From positions 14,962-39,168 of the forward strand of contig DMST01000479.1 of the NCBI GenBank assembly GCA_003454975.1: a stretch of DNA of 24,207 nucleotides. Reading direction: 5' to 3'. The notes beneath the pieces are model-generated. The model was not told where the DNA came from. It searched no databases and was given only the letters and a program-made list of their open reading frames with translations. Of the stretch, positions 15,403 through 22,740 are shown piece after piece; positions within the stretch are counted from its first letter, which is position 1; the number at the start of each line of letters is the position of its first letter. This DNA comes from Cytophagales bacterium (GTDB lineage Bacteria; Bacteroidota; Bacteroidia; Cytophagales; Cyclobacteriaceae). Position numbers and translations under genes: made by a program.

Positions 15403-15765
15403 ATGGCGGCTCCGGTCACACCTCCTGAGTTCTACATACGACTTGAAAGTTTTGCCCGTTCCACTGGATTAAGTCTAAACGTCTTTGGTCAAAAAATGGG
15501 CTTCGGATCAGGAGTTTTTTCACGAATATTGCGAGATCAGGTATCTGTAGGGGTCAACCACCTCATTCACCTATTTTTGCAATACCCTGACTTAAATCCT
15601 AGTTGGCTTCTATTGGGGGAACCACCCATGAGAACCAGTCGTACCGATCGGCAAAGCCGGGAGGAGCTAGAAATAGAATTGCTGAAGCTAAGGGGTCAAA
15701 ATGAAGCCCTTCGTGAGGTAGTACAAGTATGGTCTGCAAAGCTGAAAGAGGCCAACCAGACTTAG
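15403..15765 (+). CDS. Repressor-like helix-turn-helix protein D
   Basis: 120 residues. The N-terminal half is paralogous to proteins A and B: YIRLESFARSTGLSLNVFGQK, recognition region GSGVFSRILRD, then YPDLNPSWLLLGEPPM. The tail (about residues 83-117, REELEIELLKLRGQNEALREVVQVW) is a heptad-like coiled coil, which suggests dimerisation and replaces any effector domain. The start ATG lies 3 bases after the stop of gene C. A strong terminator follows at 15810. The gene pair C-D runs opposite to the A-B operon across a shared control region, the layout of a small regulatory switch; that role is inference. Confidence 0.82.
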   Translation: MAAPVTPPEFYIRLESFARSTGLSLNVFGQKMGFGSGVFSRILRDQVSVGVNHLIHLFLQYPDLNPSWLLLGEPPMRTSRTDRQSREELEIELLKLRGQNEALREVVQVWSAKLKEANQT

Positions 15766-15809
15766 CCTATATAAAGACAATAATTTTGATTTTTAGGATT
15801 GTGTAAAGG

Positions 15810-15840
15810 AAAGCCTTGCGGTTCAGCTGCAAGGCTTTTT
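15810..15840 (+). terminator. Bidirectional terminator between regulator D and mazG
   Basis: AAGCCTTGC pairs perfectly with GCAAGGCTT around a 9-base loop, extended by an A-T pair, then a short T-run. It ends 15 bases before the mazG stop on the minus strand, where the same stem is followed by TTTCCTTT, so it may serve both genes. Confidence 0.85.
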
Positions 15841-15855
15841 CATTATTCATCCTTT

Positions 15856-16677
15856 TTAAATTGACTTGGCCGCCTGCCAATAGGATTCCATTTCGGCCAA
15901 AGACATCTGTCCTAGCTCTTTTCCGTCGGCCGCACTCGCCTCTTCTAAGTACTGAAACCGCTTGATGAATTTCCGGTTGGTGTTCTCCAATGCCTCATCT
16001 GGGTTGATATCAATAAACCGGGCATAATTGATAAGTGAGAACATCAGGTCTCCAAACTCCGCGGTGGCTTTTTCTTTATCAATCTGTTCGGGCTGCTTGG
16101 CATCGTGCTCTTCGTGAAACTCTTCCATTTCCTCGCGCACCTTATCCCATACCTGGCCTGGCTCTTCCCAGTCAAAGCCTACTCCGCGGGCCTTTTCCTG
16201 AATCCGCTGGGCTTTCACCATAGATGGTAAACTCTGGGGTACTCCTTCCAGTACCGATTTCTTGCGGTTTCCCTTCTCCTTCAGCTTTATCTTTTCCCAG
16301 TTCGCTTTCACCGTTTCCTCATCTTCCGCTTCTACATCCCCATAGATGTGCGGGTGCCGGTTGATCAGCTTCTCGCAGACTCCGTTTAGTACATCGGTAA
16401 CATTGAATTTACCTTTCTCCTGTCCTATGCGGGAGTAAAACACCATATGCAGCATCAGGTCACCCAATTCTTTCCGGATTTCCTCCGCATCTCCTTCCAG
16501 GATCGCATCCGATAGCTCGTAAGTCTCCTCGATAGTGAGATGGCGCAGCGTCTCCCAGGTCTGTTTCATATCCCATGGGCAATTGAGCCGCAGTTCGTCC
16601 ATAATGGTGAGCAAACGATCGAAGGCTTCCAACTTCTGGGACCGTTGTGGGTCCTCTTCACGACGAATGTCTTTCAT
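15856..16677 (-). CDS. mazG: Nucleoside triphosphate pyrophosphohydrolase MazG
   Basis: 273 residues from the ATG at 16677; the frame is open to 16743 but the family starts here and the upstream part lies over the promoter. MazG hydrolyses nucleoside triphosphates to monophosphate and pyrophosphate, cleaning the nucleotide pool. The two-domain form is complete. The first domain has CPWD (33-36), the EExxE metal motif in TIEETYEL (about 50-54) and ExxD in KELGDLM (about 70-73). The link carries RHPHIYGD and VPQSLPSMVKAQRIQEKA. The second domain repeats the metal motifs (REEMEEF, TAEFGDLM). It is divergent from the NqrM-like gene, with interleaved -7 boxes. Confidence 0.96.
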   Translation of the reverse strand: MKDIRREEDPQRSQKLEAFDRLLTIMDELRLNCPWDMKQTWETLRHLTIEETYELSDAILEGDAEEIRKELGDLMLHMVFYSRIGQEKGKFNVTDVLNGVCEKLINRHPHIYGDVEAEDEETVKANWEKIKLKEKGNRKKSVLEGVPQSLPSMVKAQRIQEKARGVGFDWEEPGQVWDKVREEMEEFHEEHDAKQPEQIDKEKATAEFGDLMFSLINYARFIDINPDEALENTNRKFIKRFQYLEEASAADGKELGQMSLAEMESYWQAAKSI

Positions 16678-16729
16678 ATGATGGAGGGAGAAACTTAAAC
16701 GAATATCCGTATGTTCAGAGGATACCGTG

Positions 16730-16737
16730 TATCTTTG
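16730..16737 (+). promoter_or_regulatory. -7 box for NqrM-like gene
   Basis: TATCTTTG, exact consensus, 19 bases before the ATG. No properly spaced TTG is visible upstream. Confidence 0.5.
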
Positions 16738-16740
16738 CAA

Positions 16741-16748
16741 CAAAGGTA
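16741..16748 (-). promoter_or_regulatory. -7 box for mazG
   Basis: Minus strand TACCTTTG, exact consensus, giving a leader of about 57 bases. The nearest TTG (16776-16774) has a long 25-base spacer. Only 3 bases separate this box from the opposing one at 16730-16737. Confidence 0.5.
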
Positions 16749-16755
16749 AAAAGTT

Positions 16756-16995
16756 ATGGCTACCGTATTATTAGCAATTGGCATCGTAGGTCTGTTTTTC
16801 GTAGGAATGTCCGTTCGGTTGATTTTCCTCAAAAACGGAGAGTTCAAAGGCACCTGCGCCAGCCAGTCTCCTTTCCTTAATCAAGAGGGTGTCACCTGCA
16901 ACATGTGTGGAAAAACCGTAAATGCCGGAGATTCCTGTGCGGATAACCAAACACCTACCAATGAGGTAGACAAAGTGTTAGCCCGTTTCAACTAA
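16756..16995 (+). CDS. Small membrane-anchored four-cysteine protein, NqrM-like
   Basis: 79 residues. One N-terminal membrane helix (about 3-24, VLLAIGIVGLFFVGMSVRLIF) leads into KNGEFKGTCASQ, then CNMCGK and a last cysteine: Cys34, Cys48, Cys51 and Cys61. The order of one helix, MSV, a basic segment, KG-C, then CxxCG and C resembles NqrM (DUF539), the factor that helps metal-centre assembly in the sodium-pumping NADH:quinone reductase. The four cysteines would bind iron or another metal. No nqr genes lie in this window, so function is by resemblance only. The start is well defined by the -7 box 19 bases upstream, and a terminator follows. Confidence 0.72.
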   Translation: MATVLLAIGIVGLFFVGMSVRLIFLKNGEFKGTCASQSPFLNQEGVTCNMCGKTVNAGDSCADNQTPTNEVDKVLARFN

Positions 16996-17021
16996 AGCAC
17001 TTCCGTTTTATTAATAAAGAT

Positions 17022-17049
17022 AGCCTTTCCAGATCGGAGAGGCTTTTTT
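17022..17049 (+). terminator. Terminator after NqrM-like gene
   Basis: AGCCTTTC pairs with GAGAGGCT (8 bp, one T-G pair) around a 7-base loop, followed by TTTTTT. It begins 26 bases after the stop. Confidence 0.88.
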
Positions 17050-17112
17050 GTTGCATTATGCCAAGCGGGGAGCGTGAAAGTTTGCTGGTTTCGCTAACGA
17101 TTGCAAAGCTTT

Positions 17113-17140
17113 TTGACCCCCAAAAATTTCTCTACCTTTG
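17113..17140 (+). promoter_or_regulatory. Promoter of glmM operon
   Basis: TTG at 17113-17115, a 17-base spacer and TACCTTTG at 17133-17140. Predicted transcription start is about 21 bases before the GTG start of glmM. Confidence 0.8.
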
Positions 17141-17167
17141 CCCGATCTATCAAACGAAATAGTATAG

Positions 17168-18559
17168 GTGACGCTTATTAAATCTATCTCGGGAATCCGA
17201 GGAACCATTGGCGGTCGTGTAGACGAAAGCCTAACGCCCATCGATGTTGTTAAATTCACTGCTGCTTTTGGAACTTGGATTGTAGAGACCACGGGCATTG
17301 CCAAGGTGGTTATCGGTCGTGATGCCCGCCCTTCTGGCGGAATGATAAACCAGCTTGTAGCGGCTACGCTGCAGGGCTTGGGTATCGAGGTGATTGACCT
17401 GGGCCTTAGCACCACACCTACTGTGGAGATGGCCGTCCCTAATGAAAAGGCCGGAGGAGGCATCATCCTTACTGCCAGCCATAATCCTGTGCAGTGGAAT
17501 GCTCTTAAGTTGCTCAACCAAAAGGGAGAGTTCATCTCTGGGGAGAATGGTAAGGCGGTTTTGGACATTGCCGAGCGCGATGACTATACTTTTGCGGAAG
17601 TAAATAACCTAGGAGACTACCGTACCGACGATACCTACATCGACTGGCACATACAACAGATCCTGGATTTGCCTTTGGTAGATGTGGAAGCCATCCGGGC
17701 TGCCAACTTTAGTGTAGTGGTGGATGCGGTAAATAGTTCTGGTGGGATTGCCGTGCCCCAGCTACTTAAGTCTTTGGGAGTAAACACTATTCAACCATTG
17801 TATTGTGAGCCCACCGGGCAGTTTCCCCATAATCCAGAGCCCCTACCTGAAAACATTACGCACATCTGTAGCGAGCTGGAAAAAGGCAGTTACGACTTGG
17901 GTATCATTGTGGACCCGGACGTAGACCGGTTGGCGTTGGTTTGTGAAGACGGTACTCCCTTTGGTGAAGAGTATACCCTGGTAGCAGTATCTGATTATGT
18001 GTTGCAAAACACCCCCGGCTCTACAGTAAGTAACTTGAGCAGTACACGCGCACTGCGGGTAATAACCGAAAAGCACGGCGGTACCTATACGGCGTCTGCG
18101 GTAGGCGAGGTAAACGTGGTGACTCAGATGAAGGCGGTAAATGCGGTGATTGGTGGAGAAGGCAACGGCGGAATCATCTATCCTGAATTGCATTACGGCC
18201 GTGATGCATTAGTAGGTATTGCATTGTTTTTGTCTCATTTGGCAAAATCGGGTATGTCAGTATCTCGTCTCAGGGCCAGCTACCCTAACTACCACATTTC
18301 CAAGAATAAGATTGAACTCACGCCTCAGCTGGATGTAGACGCAGTGTTGAAATCTATTGAGGAAAAATACAGCCATGAACAGATCAATACCATCGACGGG
18401 GTGAAGATTGACTTCGCTAACGAATGGGTGCATCTGCGGAAATCCAATACGGAGCCGATTATCCGGATTTATTCGGAGTCGGAAACCCAGTCCACAGCAG
18501 AGCATTTGGCGCAAAAGCTGATGCAGGACATCAAGGAGATCATGGCGGAAAACGTCTAA
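17168..18559 (+). CDS. glmM: Phosphoglucosamine mutase (phosphohexomutase family)
   Basis: 463 residues. It interconverts glucosamine-6-phosphate and glucosamine-1-phosphate on the way to UDP-GlcNAc for peptidoglycan and outer-membrane glycolipid. All four family motifs are present: catalytic serine loop LTASHNP (Ser104), metal loop DPDVDR (249-254), sugar loop GGEGNGG (329-335), and phosphate loop RKSNTEPIIR (from 424). The start is GTG, placed by the family N-terminus MTLIKSISGIRGT and the promoter just upstream. A phosphoglucomutase/phosphomannomutase role cannot be excluded, but the motif set and length fit the Bacteroidota GlmM form. The cysteine desulfurase gene follows after 13 bases with no terminator, so the two are probably co-transcribed. 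Confidence 0.9.
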   Translation: MTLIKSISGIRGTIGGRVDESLTPIDVVKFTAAFGTWIVETTGIAKVVIGRDARPSGGMINQLVAATLQGLGIEVIDLGLSTTPTVEMAVPNEKAGGGIILTASHNPVQWNALKLLNQKGEFISGENGKAVLDIAERDDYTFAEVNNLGDYRTDDTYIDWHIQQILDLPLVDVEAIRAANFSVVVDAVNSSGGIAVPQLLKSLGVNTIQPLYCEPTGQFPHNPEPLPENITHICSELEKGSYDLGIIVDPDVDRLALVCEDGTPFGEEYTLVAVSDYVLQNTPGSTVSNLSSTRALRVITEKHGGTYTASAVGEVNVVTQMKAVNAVIGGEGNGGIIYPELHYGRDALVGIALFLSHLAKSGMSVSRLRASYPNYHISKNKIELTPQLDVDAVLKSIEEKYSHEQINTIDGVKIDFANEWVHLRKSNTEPIIRIYSESETQSTAEHLAQKLMQDIKEIMAENV

Positions 18560-18572
18560 AATTATCGAGTGT

Positions 18573-19715
18573 ATGCGGGTTTATTTTGATAACGCGGCCA
18601 CTACGCCACTAGATCCGGCGGTTTTTGAGGCCATGAAGCCCTACTTGTTAGAGCAGTACGGCAATCCCTCCTCCACCCATAGCCACGGTCGGTCCGTGCG
18701 GGCGGGGATCGAATATGCACGCAAATCCATTGCTACTTTGCTCAAGGTGACTCCGGGTGAGATTTTTTTTACCTCGGGTGGTACCGAAGCAGATAACACA
18801 GCACTGCTGGGTACCATCCATGCTAACGGCGTGAAACACGTGGTGTCCTCAGCTATTGAGCACCATGCAGTGCTGCATACCCTGGAGGTCATGGAGCGAA
18901 ACGGGGAAATCAAGCTGAGCATGGTGGAACTGGATGCCCAAGGTAGGGTTAACTATGACCACCTGGAAAACCTGCTGGCCAACAATCCTAACACCTTGGT
19001 GTCGCTCATGCACGCCAACAATGAGATAGGTACGTTATTGGATATCCAACGGGTGGCGGAGCTAGCCAAGGCGCACGGCGGTTTCTTCCATTCGGACACG
19101 GTGCAAACCATGGGACATTATGTGCACGACCTCACAAAGCTTCCTGCCGATTGCATTGTAGGGTCCGCTCACAAATTCCATGGCCCTAAGGGCATTGGGT
19201 TTTTGTTCCTGCGAAAGGGGCACAAGTGCGGACCTTTTATCCATGGTGGTTCGCAAGAGCGCAACATGCGGGGTGGTACCGAAAACGTAGCGGGGATCAT
19301 CGGCATAGCGAAGGCGCTGGAACTTGCCTATGCCGAAATGGAAGCCCACCAAAGTCATGTGCAGGCCTTGAAAACACGCATGATCGACCAACTGAAGGAG
19401 CGACTACCCGGAGTATTGTTCAACGGTACCGCCGAAAACGCTGAAGAGAGTTTGTACACGGTTTTGAACGTCTGCTTACCTCAGACTGAGCATGCAGGTA
19501 TGATGCTGTTCTCGTTGGATCTGCACCAGATTTCTGCCTCGGGCGGCAGTGCTTGCAGCAGTGGTAGCCAGCTGGGTAGCCACGTATTGCAGGCCATCGG
19601 GCACGATCCTAACCGACCTGCCGTGCGATTTAGCTTTAGCAAGTTCAATACTGTAGAGGAAATAGACTACACAGTAGATAAGATCGTAGAGATTTACCAG
19701 CCGGTAGTTGCGTAA
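18573..19715 (+). CDS. Cysteine desulfurase (NifS/IscS type)
   Basis: 380 residues, class V aminotransferase fold. It removes sulfur from cysteine using pyridoxal phosphate and passes it on as persulfide for Fe-S clusters or thiolation. Seen: YFDNAATTPLD at the N-terminus, FTSGGTEADN, the PLP region around IEHHAV and MHANNEIG, the Schiff-base lysine Lys201 in SAHKFHGPKG, and the catalytic Cys328 in SGGSACSSGS. The short, insertion-bearing loop there fits NifS/IscS (group I) enzymes. No iscU, iscA or suf genes are adjacent, so its partner is unknown, and the symbol is left open. It lies 13 bases after glmM and is followed by a strong terminator. Confidence 0.93.
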   Translation: MRVYFDNAATTPLDPAVFEAMKPYLLEQYGNPSSTHSHGRSVRAGIEYARKSIATLLKVTPGEIFFTSGGTEADNTALLGTIHANGVKHVVSSAIEHHAVLHTLEVMERNGEIKLSMVELDAQGRVNYDHLENLLANNPNTLVSLMHANNEIGTLLDIQRVAELAKAHGGFFHSDTVQTMGHYVHDLTKLPADCIVGSAHKFHGPKGIGFLFLRKGHKCGPFIHGGSQERNMRGGTENVAGIIGIAKALELAYAEMEAHQSHVQALKTRMIDQLKERLPGVLFNGTAENAEESLYTVLNVCLPQTEHAGMMLFSLDLHQISASGGSACSSGSQLGSHVLQAIGHDPNRPAVRFSFSKFNTVEEIDYTVDKIVEIYQPVVA

Positions 19716-19760
19716 GGATCGAATGTTCGATTCTTCATTTTCCTGCTGGTTGCCATACTA

Positions 19761-19797
19761 AAAACAGCCGCCCCGTAACCGAGGCGGCTGTTTTTTT
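19761..19797 (+). terminator. Bidirectional terminator between desulfurase and nitroreductase genes
   Basis: AAAACAGCCGCC pairs perfectly with GGCGGCTGTTTT (12 bp) around a 10-base loop, with T-runs on both strands. It lies between the convergent stops at 19715 and 19847 and fits both. Confidence 0.92.
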
Positions 19798-19846
19798 AAA
19801 TGAAGTCCGTATTGGGTTTGAGCGCCCGCTCACTACAAAAGCTTAC

Positions 19847-20440
19847 TCAAGCTTTTACCCAGGATACTTTATCGGCAATAGGTTCCCGGGTACTCTCGGG
19901 AATAGCGTCCGGCTGGGCGGTGCCCACGAAGAAAAAGCCCATAAACACATCGTCAGGACCAAGCCCAAAAAACTCCTTGGCCTCCTCAAAGTAGGTGACA
20001 CCTCCGGTACCCCAATAGGCACCCAAGCCGTAAGCGGCGGCCGTCAGGTGCATGTTTTGCACCGCCATGGCCACAGATGCCTGTTCCTCCACCACTGGTA
20101 TTTTAGCTTCCGGGTCCCGTTTCATGCCCAGGGCTATGATGTGAGAAGCCATCAGTGGCTTGGTTTTTAAGTTGTTGTATTTTTTCTCCAAGTAGGTGCC
20201 GTCGGCGGTGGTTACTTTCTTGTATAGCTCTGCTTGAAAATCACCCAGCTTTTTCAGCCCCTCTCCGGTAAACACCGTAAAACGCCACGGTTCCGTTTTC
20301 TTATGCGTGGGTGCCCAGTTGGCGTTTTCCAACATTTGCTCAATGATTGCTTCGTCTACTGGCTCACCAGTATACATTTTGGGAAATACTGAGCGGCGTT
20401 CGCGAATTAGGCGATTGATCTCCTCAATCGGATAGTTCAT
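19847..20440 (-). CDS. Nitroreductase-family FMN oxidoreductase
   Basis: 197 residues from the ATG at 20440; the longer open frame overlaps the receptor gene and is not used. The N-terminal FMN-phosphate motif IRERRSVFPKMY (RxRRSxR-like) is followed by ANWAPTHKKTEPWRFTVF, the usual flavin-contacting segment. EEQASVAMAVQNMHLTAAAYGLGAYWGTG is the dimer-forming helix and second FMN region, and FFFVGTAQ lies near the end. Members reduce nitroaromatics, quinones or flavins with NAD(P)H as cytoplasmic dimers. The start lies 10 bases after the stop of the TonB-dependent receptor gene, so both are likely one transcript. A link between uptake and reduction of a ligand, such as a metal chelate, is possible but not shown. 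Confidence 0.9.
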   Translation of the reverse strand: MNYPIEEINRLIRERRSVFPKMYTGEPVDEAIIEQMLENANWAPTHKKTEPWRFTVFTGEGLKKLGDFQAELYKKVTTADGTYLEKKYNNLKTKPLMASHIIALGMKRDPEAKIPVVEEQASVAMAVQNMHLTAAAYGLGAYWGTGGVTYFEEAKEFFGLGPDDVFMGFFFVGTAQPDAIPESTREPIADKVSWVKA

Positions 20441-20450
20441 ATGAATAAGG

Positions 20451-22511
20451 TTAGTATTTTTTTCTCCAATCAATGGTAATGCCCACCAGAAAGGTCCTGC
20501 CTGGCGCGGGTTGATAAAATCGACTGCCAAAGGCATTCAAATCCGGGCCCAGACTATATACCTGATCCAGTAAGTTATCTACCCCTACAAACCCCTCAAC
20601 GGCGGAGGTGTTTCGTAACCACCGGTACGAAAGCTTGGCATTTACCCAGTGGTAGGGATCAGCACTCACTGAATTTGCATCGTTGAGGGGTATGGCTCCA
20701 GTCCAGTTGTGCTGGGCTCGCAAACGTAGATTATTCCAAACGGTAGCTTGTAGGGTATGGCTGAGGGTATGAGGGGCTACGCCCGGCTGGGCATTTCCGC
20801 TGAAGTCGTTGCCTCGGTTTTCGTACTCCAAGTAGGTGAAGAAGTGGCCCGTATAGGCATAGCGATAGTCAAGACTCAGCCGTGATAGCTGCCAACGCTC
20901 GTGCCCCTGTACTTCTATGCCCCACTGGCGTGTGCGACCCGCATTGCGAAACAAGACCACCCCATTAGGGTCGGTGTAGGTAGAGAGTGTTTCTTCTAGC
21001 TGAAACAAAAACAGGTTCACGGCAAGCCGCTCGCGCATTGGGTTCCTCCACCGTAAACCTACCTCGTAGTTCCAGCCTTGCTCAGGCCTCAAGAGTGTAT
21101 TTAGGCTTCCTTCGTTAGTGCGTACCTCGTCCAGGGTAGGAGGCGAGAACCCGTAGTTGATGCTGGCATGGGCTACCCAATTTGTCCAGCTACGACTTAT
21201 GGCCAGGCGGGGCGCTAGCACAAGTGGAAATTCCCAAATAAACGTCCTGATCTCGTGATTGGGATCAAAAGCATTTTGTGTACGGGTCACATTATATTCG
21301 AGGCTATTGAGGCTCAGGCCTCCAGTTATTTCCCAACCTGCCCAGGGTCTAAATTGGGTAGCCAGGTAGGCCAAAGCCTGTGTGGTTTGAATGTCATCAG
21401 CAAAGCGAATGGTATCGCGCACCCCGCCAACGTTGCCGTAGTTGCCGGCTATATCTACGGAGCGTTGCAACTCTGTACCTAACTGCAGATCCCAGTTGGG
21501 CCGCACTGCCCATTGGGCTCCTGCCCGAAGACCGCCGCCAGAGTTATCCTCTACTTTATAGTCTAGAATGAATGGATTCTCAAAATTGCCCGTATAGCCA
21601 AATCCATTCACCTGAAAGCGAAGGGACTTCTTTGAGCTACTTTGGTATCCTACGTTGACAAGTAGCCGATCCTGATCGATGGAACTGTTTTGATCCGCAC
21701 TGCGGGGCCGTGCCTGTCTTGGATTGTCCGCTAGCTGTTCTGCGTTGATTCCGCCAGGAATTTGGTAGTCCAGCAACGTACCCAGGGCGTGGAGGCTCCA
21801 GGCACCTTGGTCTTGAGTAACGTATTGGTAGCCTACTTGCCCAACGGTACGCTGTACGGCGCTATGGTCGCGGTAGCCTTGGCTCTGTAGGTGGCTGATG
21901 CGTGTTTCGATTCGCTGGTTCTCATTGCCCCAGCTCGCCTGCAATCTACCGTGGTGAGTACCCCAGCTACCGCCTGTATAGCTTGCCCGTACACCTACTC
22001 CGGCATCAGGGTTGAGCGTGGTAAAGTTGATAACACCCCCCGTACCGGCTCCGAAGCTACTACCGGCAGGTCCTTTTAGCACTTCTACCTGATCGATGCT
22101 GCCCATATCCAGGAGGTTGAGAGCGGTGGTATTATTGGCTTCAGTGAGGGGAATTCCGTTCCAATAGATTTTCACGTTACGAACGCCGAAGGGAGCCCGC
22201 AAGGAGCTGCCGCGAATGGATACGCGGTAGCTAGCCGGAGCACGTTCCTCTAGCCGTACGCCTGCTAGGGTATTTAAGATGGGAACCCACGTGGTGGCCG
22301 GTGCAGCCTGAAACTCCCGAGGAGAAAGTTTGCCAATGCCGCCGGGGCTATTAAAGTCAGCAGAGTATCCGCCCAAGGCCTGAATGGTCACTTCTTCTAA
22401 CCGAACCAAGGAATCTTGGTCAGAGCGGTTGTCACTTTGTGCTTGGGCATGACCCCACAGCGGAGCCAATAAAATGGCCGTTAGGAACAAGGTAATGGTA
22501 GGTATTCGCAT
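20451..22511 (-). CDS. TonB-dependent outer-membrane receptor
   Basis: 686 residues. A signal peptide (MRIPTITLFLTAILLAPLWGHAQAQ) is followed by a TonB-box-like segment (LEEVTIQA, about 37-44). The plug domain spans about 55-165: PILNTLAGVRLEERAPASY, IRGSSLRAPFGVRNVKIYWNGIPLTEA, and VEVLKGPAGSSFGAGTGGVINF. The 22-strand barrel covers the rest, with a typical end (GVDNLLDQVYSLGPDL, then PAPGRTFLVGITIDW). It lacks the N-terminal carboxypeptidase-like domain of SusC proteins and has no SusD partner, so it is closer to siderophore or vitamin receptors of the FecA/BtuB type. The substrate cannot be read from the sequence. It is first in a probable operon with the nitroreductase. No consensus promoter or known riboswitch was recognised upstream. 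Confidence 0.93.
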   Translation of the reverse strand: MRIPTITLFLTAILLAPLWGHAQAQSDNRSDQDSLVRLEEVTIQALGGYSADFNSPGGIGKLSPREFQAAPATTWVPILNTLAGVRLEERAPASYRVSIRGSSLRAPFGVRNVKIYWNGIPLTEANNTTALNLLDMGSIDQVEVLKGPAGSSFGAGTGGVINFTTLNPDAGVGVRASYTGGSWGTHHGRLQASWGNENQRIETRISHLQSQGYRDHSAVQRTVGQVGYQYVTQDQGAWSLHALGTLLDYQIPGGINAEQLADNPRQARPRSADQNSSIDQDRLLVNVGYQSSSKKSLRFQVNGFGYTGNFENPFILDYKVEDNSGGGLRAGAQWAVRPNWDLQLGTELQRSVDIAGNYGNVGGVRDTIRFADDIQTTQALAYLATQFRPWAGWEITGGLSLNSLEYNVTRTQNAFDPNHEIRTFIWEFPLVLAPRLAISRSWTNWVAHASINYGFSPPTLDEVRTNEGSLNTLLRPEQGWNYEVGLRWRNPMRERLAVNLFLFQLEETLSTYTDPNGVVLFRNAGRTRQWGIEVQGHERWQLSRLSLDYRYAYTGHFFTYLEYENRGNDFSGNAQPGVAPHTLSHTLQATVWNNLRLRAQHNWTGAIPLNDANSVSADPYHWVNAKLSYRWLRNTSAVEGFVGVDNLLDQVYSLGPDLNAFGSRFYQPAPGRTFLVGITIDWRKKY

Positions 22512-22740
22512 GCTGGGCGAAGATACTTTTTCCCCCCAATGTAACGGTCTGGGATTTGGGTGAGTGGATCAGGAATTGGGTGAGGTGAATAGCTCTGGAA
22601 GGCCCTGGATTGATTTGCCAGGATCGCTCACGGAAATTTAAAGCACGGGTCTGCAGGGCTAAGGAACACACAGACCCAAGTAGCCAGCCATATTTTCTGC
22701 TGCCTAGCAAATACAGTAACGAATTGGCTTTTCCGGTACG
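22512..22740. other. Intergenic region upstream of the TonB receptor gene
   Basis: This region has no gene. It holds two copies of TTGGGTGAG at 22556-22564 and 22576-22584, exactly 20 bases apart, and an inverted repeat GGGTCTG/CAGACCC (22647-22653 with 22671-22677, 17-base loop) without a T-run. The best promoter-like box for the receptor is TACATTGG on the minus strand near 22537, one base from consensus. Confidence 0.45.

Noticed and set aside
13854..15765. Prophage or toxin-antitoxin locus around the HTH genes
   Set aside because: No integrase, structural, lysis or toxin-like gene and no attachment-site repeat was found; the flanking genes are ordinary (M28 peptidase, mazG).
22647..22677. 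Inverted repeat GGGTCTG/CAGACCC as terminator of the acyltransferase gene
   Set aside because: The loop is 17 bases and no T-run follows; kept only as a note in the intergenic entry.
22432..22710. Minus-strand frame across the receptor gene start
   Set aside because: It overlaps the receptor signal peptide in another frame and covers the repeat-bearing control region; no sign of a real protein.
22512..22740. Cobalamin or other riboswitch ahead of the TonB receptor
   Set aside because: No conserved B12-box or other recognisable riboswitch core could be seen.
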